In this document: piece after piece, positions 1 through 9,759 of the stretch
Numbering within the stretch: the first letter of the stretch is position 1
Layout of the letters: each line of letters starts with the position of its first letter
Origin: Humulus lupulus
Taxonomy: Eukaryota; Streptophyta; Magnoliopsida; Rosales; Cannabaceae
Length of the DNA stretch: 64,000 nt
Assembly: GCF_963169125.1 (NCBI RefSeq)
Contig: NC_084801.1
Span: 113,363,061-113,427,060, forward strand
Direction of reading: 5' to 3'
Made by a program: the position numbers and the translations under genes
The notes under the pieces: model-generated
The model's input: only the letters and a program-made list of their open reading frames with translations
Databases searched by the model: none
What the model was told of the DNA's origin: nothing

Positions 1-1539
1 CACTATGCATGTTTCGGCCTATGCAAGTTATTGGTACTAATTCTATTGATGTATTGAATAAAGAAGCCTGATGAGTTTGGATGATAAACTTTCTTATTGA
101 ACCCTATGTATATCTCAGTCATGACATATATTAGGCTTTAGGTTCCTTTGTTTTATTTATTTTATGAGCATGAAAATGTTGGTGTAATAAGGAGCATCTT
201 CGAATTTCCATTGATATTATAATAAAATATATTTGAGTTTAATATTGACTATATTGTAATGGTTTGGTCTTGAATATATTAAGGTGTATGTTTGAGTTAG
301 GAAGCATAATAGTAGTATTTTAATTTATTTTGTATTTTCATTTATGCTTGTTAGTGTGTCTCGACCAATGAATCTCTTTTCGGGGTTTATATATTTGAAA
401 TGATTAAATTATTTGTTGCATGCTAATTGTAAATTTGACATGCATAAAAAAATATAGAGACATGCTAGGTAGAGGGACTAAAATAAATATGAGCATTTTT
501 TATATATAATTTATGCTAGCTGATTTTGTAAATAAATTAAGAGAGGAAGCAAGTTATGTCTCAAAATTCATATTTTAAAACTAAGACAAGTAAATAGTGA
601 ATTTCATACATGAATATTGTATTTTCCATAATATGATATATGCAGATTTTTAGTATTTAAAAGTTGAGAAAAATTCTTTTTCTAAAAGATGGCTAGAATT
701 TGGTTTGACAGAAAAATTGTGAATAATGGGTGTTTCTTGCTTACTGAATTTTGCCTAGTAATATGGTAAATTGCTTTTAATTAAAAAGATAGAAAACAAA
801 AAGTTTTAAATTGCTTTTAATTAATTGAAAAGATAGAAAAAAAAATAAGTTTTAAAAACTCATGCCTTAAAATTTATGTGATAATATACTTGTTGATTTT
901 TAATCAACTATATGGAAAATCTCTTTTAATTAATCAAATATATGTTTTAATAATTTATGCCTAAAAGTTTATACATGAAAAATATGATTTTTTTTCCATA
1001 CTTTGGATGTGTGTTTTCTCATAAATAATTATGCTAAATTTATTTACAAAATAATTAAGTGAAATTATTTTCTAAAAGATGACCAAAGAATTACTTAGTT
1101 AGCATTTTCCCAACTTACATGTAATTGTGACTTAATGAAAATTTTGCGGCCTTGAGGTTTCACATTTTACAAGGCTAATTTGTTTCTATTTTATTTATTA
1201 ACTAAGTAACTATGATAGAATGAATAAAATTATTTTATGAAATTAATTAATTTTGTGGGAAATAGAAAAGTGCTGTCATTATTATTTTTATTTAAATAAT
1301 AAATGAGATTTTATTATTTTGGTGCAAATATAACTAAATGGCTAGTTAAATAAAATAAATTTGGTGAAATTGAAATCTAGAATGGAACCTTATGATCTAA
1401 AGAGTTGGTAAACTAATTCTTGCTGAATTTTAAGAAAGTGACGATAAAACAAATAATTAGAATCTACCAACTCCAAAGCGTGTTTAAAGAACCCTCCCAC
1501 ATATGTATGTTACATGCAAGCTAAGTTTTACGTTCAAAT
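1..1539. other. AT-rich flank left of the CACTA element, no gene seen
   Basis: No open reading frame of substance and no recognisable domain is visible. The stretch is strongly AT-rich, with short local duplications; for example, a block around 770-800 is nearly repeated around 806-855. The CACTA transposon inserted at the end of this stretch, so it should originally have been continuous with the sequence after 41086. That other flank looks like an LTR, so this segment may be part of the same LTR, but I see no diagnostic motif here and cannot prove it. Confidence 0.5.
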
Positions 1540-1572
1540 CACTACAAGAAAAAACATTATTCATAATACTGA
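1540..1572 (+). repeat. Left terminal inverted repeat of the CACTA element
   Basis: CACTACAAGAAAAAA is the classic plant CACTA terminus. It pairs with the reverse complement of 41054-41086; the first 15 bases agree and the similarity then becomes gapped. It is preceded by AAT, the target duplication. Confidence 0.93.
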
Positions 1573-2153
1573 AAAATTGCTAACCGAGAGTATTGATAAC
1601 GCTTCTGAAAACGCTAACATAGCCCCTGTTATTAAAAGTCCTGTGTTTTCTATAACAGTATTCGAATGTTATGTTCGATGTTATCTTAAACTATTCAATA
1701 ACACATTTTTAGTTGCTATAATATTCAAATAATAACATTTAGTTAGAGTATTTGGTTATAAATTTGAAGTTTAATCTTATACTTTTTGCATAACAGTTTT
1801 CAACTGTTACATTTGATAATTTTGATAGCATTTTTAGTTTGTTATATTATATAAATCATAACGATTTGTTACGCTTATAATATGTTTTTAAATCATAACA
1901 TATAGTAATAAAATTTTGTTACTTTAGTGTGGATAATATATTTTAAATTTTATTTTGATAAGTATACTTATATGGTTTTTTTTTAATTAAAAGATTTTCA
2001 TTATTGTATTTTGATAAAAAAAAATCAAAACTAATCATAAAATGTAATTATCAATAGATTGATAAACCATAAGCATTACATTAAACAATAACTAATTCAA
2101 ACCATGAATGTGTCTACTTCACGAGATCTTAGTTCTAACTTAAGTTTGAAAGC
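1573..2153. other. 3' subterminal region of the CACTA element
   Basis: No gene is convincing here. The stretch is rich in recurring short motifs of the form ATAACA and its complement TGTTAT, in both orientations (for example near 1655, 1668, 1680, 1724, 1789, 1860 and 1886). Arrays of short subterminal motifs are the binding sites of the TNPA protein in characterised CACTA elements, so these are candidate binding sites by inference. AAAGC at 2149-2153 is the target duplication of element E1. Confidence 0.65.
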
Positions 2154-2748
2154 TGTTATCCAAAAAGCAGGCATGGGTGATGTGACAGACATTTTTAACA
2201 CGTGGCTGACACCTGGCAGAAGTTCTGTTCGACCTTCGACCAGTGAGATTCCCCTAACGTAACATTTGAAGTTTATATACGACCAGCCTGGTCGTATACT
2301 CCATATATTTTGAGATAATTTTGTACAATTGTAATCATATCCAAGATTATCTCCCATGATCCATGATGATCCGATTATTTAGGAAATAATATCTGTAACT
2401 GATTCGTGTAATCCTCCTTGAGCCTATAAATAGAGAGAAATAGCTCAAGGAAGGGACTTTTGGCTGATTTAAGTTTATACTTACAAGAGAATTAGAGTTA
2501 TTATCTTACAATTGTATTATTCATCTCTTTCAGGCCTGTGAAACTCAGAGAACCCTAGTTCTTTGATCACTCCTTTGAGAACTAATATAAATAATAGCTT
2601 AAGTGGACGTAGGTCATTACCATTACGTGAGGCCGAACCACTATAATTTGTTGTGTCGTTTACTGTTTTTTCCATTAGATCTATTTCAACACCTTTATTC
2701 ACATCAAGCATTTGACTCCGTGTCAGTTGAACAAATCGAGGGTCAACA
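2154..2748 (+). repeat. 5' LTR of E1
   Basis: It starts TGTTATCC and ends GTCAACA, 595 bases. A TATA box (TATAAAT) lies at 2425-2431 and would start the genomic transcript shortly after. It matches the two halves of the 3' LTR (13265-13446 and 15705-16122). Confidence 0.92.
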
Positions 2749-2751
2749 TTC

Positions 2752-2770
2752 TGGTGCTTTCATTGAGAGC
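2752..2770 (+). promoter_or_regulatory. Primer-binding site of E1
   Basis: TGGTGCTTTCATTGAGAGC lies three bases after the LTR. It begins TGG, the complement of a tRNA 3' CCA. The same sequence follows the 5' LTR of E2, and a close form follows that of E3. I have not assigned the tRNA. Confidence 0.8.
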
Positions 2771-2795
2771 TTGAGACAAGATTGTTGAAGCATTA

Positions 2796-4910
2796 ATGGC
2801 AAAAACAACAAAGAAGAATGGGCAGGCGGCTGGCGCTGCACCATCTCAACCTCCTCCTCCAAACATGGCTGAAAATGAGCCACACTTGGAATTTGATGAG
2901 GAGGAACTGGACTCCGAAACGCTGAGAAATACCCTGGGGGTATTGCAAGATGAATTGCCCAATCTGAGAGCCAGTCAAGAAAGTGCTGCGGAGATTATGG
3001 CGCGACAACAGCAAGAGATAGAGCGTCAGCGCCAAGAGCTGAGTGAAAGATAGGCGGAGATGCACCGTCATCATAGGGAGGCCATGGTAGCCCTGCAGTT
3101 GGCTAGGAATCAGGATGCACCTGCCTCACAGCATGATCAACCCTCGAACGGGCCACCTCAAAGGGGTCCCAATCCTAGCTCTCCGATCCAGCCAACGAGC
3201 CCTCAAAGGCCCGAGCAGCCACCAATGCCTCAGGATGATGTCCCACTAAGGGATCCTGAGATGCAACCTCCATCCCAGGCTGGTCGTGGCAATCCCCCGC
3301 AGCCAAGGCAGAATAGGGCCGGGCAGCAGCTCCATAGTCCTAGACACCATGGGGGTGAAGAACCAAACCCACCGAGCAGGGGACAGCATCCTTCTGGCAA
3401 CAGAAGGAACTCGGAGATAAGCTCTGCAATTAGGGGCTCCCCACGGCATGATAATGCAAGGGGACCTACCGACCAGTGCAGGCCTCCCCCTAATGCTCGA
3501 GAAGTTCCAGCCAGAGGAGGCAACCGAGGGGACAGCCGGTCCCACCATAGCCAATCGAGGTTCAGAGATGGCCATGGTTACAATGAGGTCGACTCAGGCA
3601 GAGGGAATGTCGGTCGGAGGAATGAAGAGAGAGGTGGAGGCAGAAGCCCACCACCTAGAGAAGAGCAACAAGCGAGACGTAACACTGGGGGGCAGCCCAG
3701 ACAAAACAACGTCTTTAATCGGCTCGGAGCAAGCGAGTAATGACGAAGATACGAAGACTTAAGGGATGTACTCAACGACCACCGGGAACGGCATGACGAG
3801 TACATTCGCTTGGCAGCAGAGGCCCCAACGATTCCTGAAGCCGTGCAAGCCTAGATAGATGCCCTGAACCAAGCAGTGCAACAGCTGGTCAGGGGAAGAA
3901 CGTCTCACATCGAGTACAACAGGAGAAAAGGCACTCCTTTCGTTCAGAGGATAGCGGTGGCAGAGACTCCCAGTAAGTTTAAGATGCCCACACTTCTGAA
4001 CTTTGATGGGTATGGTGACCCGGTATCTCATGTCAACAAGTTTAAGATACAGATAGACATTTAGAAAGTGTCCGAAGATGCTCGGTGCAGGATCTTCCTT
4101 GCAACACTTTCTGATGCTGCACAGGAGTGGTTTTTTAAATTCCCTCCTACAAGTATTGTATCTTGGGAGATGTTCGTAAAGGAGTTTTACGGACAGTTCT
4201 ATGCGGGTCGTGTGCACCCAACTGAGGCAAACCAGCTAGTTGACATACGCCAGCAAGAAGGAGAACCACTGAAAGATTACGTCCAACGCTTTATGCGAGC
4301 AGCCGCTGAAGCCAAAACAGTGGGAGATGAAGGCAAAATGATGGTCCTAATTGCAGGAGTTAGGCATCGTACGCATCTGTGGAGTAGCCTCAGGAAGCAT
4401 GGGGTTAAGACTACCTAAGAATTCTTGGATCGAGCTGATCGATACATCAAGCTCGAAGATGCCATTGCCAGCGAGGGAAAGACCCCAGGAAAAGATAAGG
4501 GGACTGAAGACCCCGCCAAAGCCGCCAATGGGTCAAAACCCAACGAAAACGAGAAAGGCAACGGGAACGGCAACGACAAAAATGGGGGGAAGAGACCCCA
4601 TAATGAACCTTCTTCCTCTGAGAATAAGCGCGCTAAGGGAAACTGTTATGAGCCACAGTTCACTAACTACACTTCCCTTGTCGAGTCTCGAGCAGAGGTG
4701 TATCAGGCCACGAGTTCCAGTGTGCCTTACAAAAGACCCGCTGCCATTCAAAAGGATATTTCGAAAAGGGATACCACCAAGTTCTGTCATTTTCATAACG
4801 ACTACGGACACGATACGAACAAGTGCAACCAGCTAAAAGATGAAATCGAGTTCCTTATCAGACAAGGACACTTGAGGAGATACGTACGGGCCTCGGGGGC
4901 TTCCCAATGA
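2796..4910 (+). pseudogene. E1 gag (capsid/nucleocapsid polyprotein), broken by stops
   Basis: Gag would package the element RNA into cytoplasmic particles. The frame opens at an ATG 26 bases after the primer site. An acidic and Gln/Glu-rich coiled segment comes first (to about 3100), then a Pro/Arg/Gly-rich low-complexity segment (about 3100-3700), the retrotransposon gag domain (about 3960-4430, with EWFFKF and EFYGQFYAGR), and a C-terminal knuckle-like CHFHNDYGHDTNKC (about 4785-4830). All parts share one frame but are cut by stops at 3051, 3738, 3741, 3852, 4062, 4416 and 4908. Most of these replace a Gln, Trp or Arg present in E2 or E3. The Pro/Arg-rich segment is largely missing from E2 and not evident in E3. 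Confidence 0.88.
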
Positions 4911-5684
4911 GAGGCTCCAAGTGGCAACGAGCAGGCGCCTGCACACCAACGCTCGCCACCTTTGCAGCCTGATCCCGGAGCTGGCACTTTACTCACCATC
5001 TGTGGAGGCCCGCACCTTGCGGGAAACAACGGAAAGGCAAGGGAACGATATGCTCGGACCCTACGTCACGACCAGGACATCGAGATGATTACTGTGGAGG
5101 ACTAGGCATCAAAGAAGACTCGGTCAGAGGAAGGTGAAATAACCTTCTCTGATAGTGACGCCCAGCATGTCTGGTTCCCACATTCCGATCCGCTGGTCAT
5201 GGATGTTGAAATTGCCAACATGATGGTAAAGAGAGTGCTGGTCGATATAGGAAGTTCAGTTAACATCCTGTATAAATCTTTGTTGGAACGGATGAAGTTG
5301 TCCGTCAAGGACTTGGAGCCCTGCAACCAAACAATTTACGGTTTCTCTGGTGAGGGACTCGCTCCAATAGGGTCAATCAGACTTCCGATAACAGCAGGTA
5401 CAACGCCCGCAACTAGGACATTACTCACTACTTTCATAGTAGTCGATTGTCCTTCGGCTTACAATGTTGTGATCGAAAGACCCATACTGGTTGACCTTCG
5501 GACCGTCACCTCAATATGGCACCTGGCCATGAAATTCTCGACAGACGCAGGGGTAGGACGCGTGTTGGGAAATCAGAGGGAAGCAAGGGAGTGCTATAAT
5601 GCCTCAATTACTAAGGCCAAGAAGGGAATGTCGAGGAGCGCTCCCCTAGAAAGGTTGCAGATGGCCATTGATTCACAAGCCTAA
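4911..5684 (+). pseudogene. E1 aspartic protease region, active-site Thr changed to Ile
   Basis: It would cleave the Gag-Pol polyprotein. It continues in the gag frame after a TGA. The catalytic motif reads VLVDIGSSVNIL with Asp at 5244-5246; retroviral-type proteases have D-T/S-G, and E2 and E3 both have VDTGS. ACA-to-ATA is a C-to-T change and would probably damage the enzyme. The flap-like region and the ending VVIERPILVDL are recognisable. In-frame stops lie at 5102 and 5682. Confidence 0.85.
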
Positions 5685-6965
5685 TCAGGTGATGACGTCA
5701 CCAAATAGGGTGTTGCCCAAAGTGAGGATAGAGACTTAGATCCTCGCTTTGGGGATTTTGAGGAATATGTTGGACCTGTTGAGGACCTTGAGGAGGTCCA
5801 GCTTGATGAAGTGTTTTCAACCAGAGTTGTAAAGGTCGGTAAAAATTTGGAAGCAACAACAAAGCACGCACTGGTGGAATTTTTAAGGAAGAACTAGGAA
5901 GTTTTCGCCTGGTCACATAAAGACATGGCTGGGATAGATCCTGCAGTCATCAGCCGTGTCCTGAACGTCGACAAAAACTTTCCACCCATGCAACAGAAAA
6001 GAAGGCTGCTCGATAAAGATAGATCGAAAGCCTTAAAAGAAGAAGTTGAAAAACTAAAGGAGAATGGGTTCATTAGGGTGGAGTTTTGTCCATCGTGGGT
6101 CTCTAATCCAGTACTGGTTCCCAAGCCTAACGGCAAATGGCGAACCTATGTGGATTTCACAGACCTTAATAAAGCCTGCCCTAAGGATTGCTTCCCACTC
6201 CCAAGGATCGACCAGCTGGTCGATGCAACTGCAGGACATGAGATCCCCTCTTTCATGGATGCATACTCAGGATATAATCAGATCAGTATGCATCCCCCTG
6301 ACGAGGATCACACTAGCTTTCAGACCGATACAGGGTTATACTGTTATAAAGTAATGCCCTTCGGACTGAAAAACGCTGGTGTGACTTACCAACGACTAGT
6401 TAACCACATGTTTAAGGAGTTGATCGGAGTAAACATGGAGGTATACGTGGATGACATGCTGGTAAAGTCGAAAAAGGCAGAAGGACATGTGAAGGATTTA
6501 CAAGAGTGTTTCAATGTTTTGAATAAGTATCAAATGAAGCTAAATCCTCTCAAGTGTTCCTTCGGAGTAAGATCAGGAAAATTTTTGGGGTTCATTGTCA
6601 ATTCGAGGGGAATCGAGGCCAATCCCGAAAAGATCAAAGCCCTGATCGATATGAAATCGCTGGTGAAAATCAAAGATGTGCAAAGTTTGACTGGAAGGAT
6701 TGCCGCACTCAGTAGATTTATTTCAAAATCGACGAATAAATGCGTCCCATTCTTTAATCTACTTAGGGGCAACAAGAAGTTCGAGTGGACTGAAGACTAC
6801 GAACAGGCTTTCCAAGCCTTAAAAGCCCACATGGCACAGCCTCTTGTCTTATCAAAGCCTATAGATGGAGAAACTTTGTTCATTTACCTGGCGATCATCA
6901 AATATGCTGCTAGTGCGGTGCTAGTAAGAGAAGAAGAAGGCGTACAAAGACAGTGTATTAAGTAA
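5685..6965 (+). pseudogene. E1 reverse transcriptase, broken
   Basis: This is the RNA-directed DNA polymerase of the element. Fingers and palm motifs follow in order: the LVPKPNGKWR region (about 6110), DFTDLNKACPKD, FMDAYSGYNQI, YKVMPFGLKNA and catalytic EVYVDDMLVKSKK (about 6435-6475), then the thumb with SGKFLGF and the start of the connection domain. It remains in the gag frame. Stops occur at 5706 (shared in position with E2 and E3) and 5895. At about 6945-6965 the frame is lost relative to E2 and E3 (VQRQCIK then stop), and the next domain resumes in another frame. Confidence 0.9.
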
Positions 6966-6988
6966 ACAAGAGGTTAATCGGGGCCGAA

Positions 6989-7741
6989 TTGAGGTATCCT
7001 CCCATCGAAAAATTAGCCTATTGCTTAATTTTGGCCTCAAGGAAGTTACGTCCTTACTTCCAAGCGCATCCCATCACAGTCTTAACTGATCAGCCCCTTC
7101 GGCAAGTTCTGGAAAATCCAGAGGCTGCTGGTCATTTGTTGAAATGGGCAGTCGAACTCGGGCAGTTCAATATAACATACTCACTGCGAGCAGTAGTAAA
7201 AGGACAAGTCTTGGCTGATTTCATTGCCGAATTTACTGAACTCCCAGATAGCGAACAGAGCGAAAATCCTAGTGCGCCTGAGCCTCAAGATGTAGCTCCT
7301 TCGTGGAAACTTTTCACTGATGGATCGTCCAACGAATCTCACGCAGGAGCAGGAGTGATATTGATAACGCCAGAAGGGCATCAATTTCACTGTGCAATTA
7401 GGTTTGATTTCGCTGCTTCAAACAATGAAGTCAAGTATGAAGCCCTATTCGTTGGGTTAAGGTTGGCCAAAGACATGAGCATAAAAGTGCTAGATATATA
7501 CAGTGATTCACAGCTAGTAGTGAATCAGGTTTTAGGGGAGTATCAAGCACGAGGTTTGAAAATGGTGGCCTATCTGAACAAAACCAAAGAGCTGTTGGCA
7601 CAATTTGAGAAATATACCCTCCAGGAAATACCTCGAGATCATAATTCAAACGCTGATGCCTTAGCCAAACTCACAAGTGCGAATGATGATGACACTTTAA
7701 ATATAGTGCCAGTTGAGCAGCTACACAAGCCGAGCATATGA
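6989..7741 (+). pseudogene. E1 connection domain and RNase H
   Basis: RNase H removes the RNA strand during reverse transcription. The segment begins at the end of the RT connection (IEKLAYCLILASRKL) and passes into an RNase H domain of the type retained in Tat elements. It has FTDGSSNESHAGAG (first Asp), NNEVKYEAL (Glu), IYSDSQLVVNQ (Asp) and IPRDHNSNADALAKL (last Asp). A TGA at 7739-7741 separates it from integrase in the same frame. The frame differs from that of gag-RT because of the upstream frameshift. Confidence 0.88.
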
Positions 7742-9016
7742 GCAGATGAAGCCAATATGGAGGTCCGACTAGCAGATACATGGATGGCACCATACTGGGA
7801 GTATCTCACGAGTGGTGTACTACCGGCAGATAGAAACAAAGCCAGAACTCTTCAGAGACAAGCTGCTAGGTACATACTGGTCGATGGTGTTCTATACCGA
7901 AGAGGATACTCCATGCCACTACTCAGGTGTGTTACACCGGAAAAGGCTAAAGAAATGATGAAGGAGGTACATGAAGGCTTTTGTGGAGATCACGCTGGGC
8001 GGCAGAGCTTATCAAAGAAGATTCTGAGGCAGGGTTATTTCTGGCCGACCATGAACGAAGACTCGATGGAGTTTGTGCGAAAGTGTGATAAGTGTCAGAG
8101 GTTTCCCATGATCCCACGTGCAGCTCTTAATGAGTTAAAGAAGATGCAAAGTCCATGGCCCTTCGCAATATGGGGTATAGATTTAATTGGGTCCTTGCCA
8201 ACAGGAAAAGGTGGAGTAAAATACGCAGTTGTAGCAGTCGACTACTTCACCAAATGGGCCGAAGCTGAGCCACTCGCTACCATAACGACAAAGAAAGTGC
8301 TTGACTTTGTCATCAAGAACATTGTTTGTCGATATGGATTGCCCCAGAAGATTGTCTCAGACAACGGTACCCAGTTTGACAGCGACCTATTCACAGATTT
8401 CTGTGAGAGGCATGGAATCATTAAGAGTTTTTCTTCAGTTGCGCATCCACAAGAAAATGGGCAAGTCGAAGCGGTAAATAAGACATTAAAAGATACCCTG
8501 AAGAAAAGGCTCGAGGAAGCTAAAGGAGCATGGCCAGAACAGCTGCCTGAAGTACTCTGGTCGTATAGAACTTCTCATCGAATAACAACAGGTCATACCC
8601 CATTTTCCTTAGCTTACGGGTATGAAGCTATGTTGCCAATCGAGTTAGATCTGCCCTCACATCGAAGAATCACATACGACCAAGACCAAAATAGCCAACT
8701 GTTGATGGAGTCCCTAGACTTGGTTGAGGAGAAATGAGAGAAAGCCTAACTCCGAGTACCTGCGTACCAGCAAAAAGTCGCTCGGTATTTTAACTCTAAA
8801 GAAAAAGAAAGAAAGTTCAACGTCGAAGACTTAGTACTTCGAAGAGTTTTCTTAAACACCCGCGACCTCACTGCTGGAGTACTCGGACCAAACTGGGAAG
8901 GACCTTACTAGATTGAAGAAGTTCTTCACCCAGGCACATACAAACTTGCATGCTTAAATGGAGATCTCGTTCCGCGCTATTGGAATGGAGAACACTTGCG
9001 CAAGTATTATCAATAA
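7742..9016 (+). pseudogene. E1 integrase, broken only near the C-terminus
   Basis: It inserts the cDNA into the host genome. The N-terminal HHCC zinc-binding part is visible (VHEGFCGDH ... CDKCQRF, about 7969-8101). The DDE core follows: GIDLIGSLPTG, VSDNGTQFDSD and ENGQVEAVNKT. Then comes the C-terminal domain with LGPNWEGPY and a final WNGEHLRKYYQ before TAA at 9014-9016. The core stays open from 7757 to 8737. Stops lie at 8735, near 8748 and near 8909. The start is not independent, as it is a polyprotein segment. Confidence 0.9.
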
Positions 9017-9759
9017 ACAATCCTTCTTAAAGGACTGGCTTGTATTAATTTTTACTTTTTACAAGTTTTGAAAAAGGGTTAGTCATGTTATATGGCTAAT
9101 CGCTTATAAGTGTAAGATCTTTTAAAGATCACTCGTAAAGACATGTTTAGTCCATTTAAATACGAGAATTATAAAGGACTGTGCGCAGCCAGTCATTCTT
9201 GCCAAATTTTGTAATTTTTTACAAGTATTTGTTCATTACGTGTGTTGTTTTGCTGTATTATAAGTTTTGCATTTTATACCGAGCAGTAATGTTCGTACAG
9301 GTCATGGTCAAGGCAAGTGACCAAGGACCTAAAGCTCCTCAGTCACTTGGGGGGCATATAAGGTACATCAATAGCAAAGCATACCAAGAGGTATGTAAAC
9401 ACATGAACAAAATAAGTGAAAGCATACTACGGTACTTAGAGTATTTTTCAAAATTTATATTTTGTTAAATCAAGCCAAAGTACTATGCTAAGTTCTGTCA
9501 TGCGAACAGATGTTATAATAAAGCAGAAATATTATAATATCAAAGGGAATTCTTTTACACCACAAGCAGTACTGCTTGGATGTAATTGCTTAACAGTAAA
9601 AGTAAAATAAGCTGCCCATGCAGCAAAACCAAAGAAAAACCAGTCTTTACACCATGACCCGTAGGTCGTATGGTTAAAAGAGAAAAAAAAATATTCTTAA
9701 CATTATGACCCGTGGGCCATGTATGGAAAAGAAAATAAAATTAGCAAAAAGATAGCAGG
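9017..9759. other. E1 non-coding spacer between integrase and the antisense gene, with internal polypurine-like motif
   Basis: No coding sequence is seen. At 9345-9360 the plus strand reads ACTTGGGGGGCATATA, very like the terminal polypurine tract of E1 (ACTTGGGGGGCAAA). The motif and its flank (GGTAC, then a CAAAGCATA block) recur at the same place in E3 and, with an interrupted purine run, in E2. It could prime an extra plus-strand DNA start; this is inference. Confidence 0.6.

Noticed and set aside
1514..1732. A 72-codon open frame at the left end
   Set aside because: It crosses the CACTA terminus and target duplication, so it cannot be an old gene, and it has no domain.
5706..5708. Calling the shared protease/RT stop a proven readthrough signal
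   Set aside because: The position is shared, but stops are frequent at CAG codons in all three elements, and a second shared stop occurs at another CAG. Only reported as a question.
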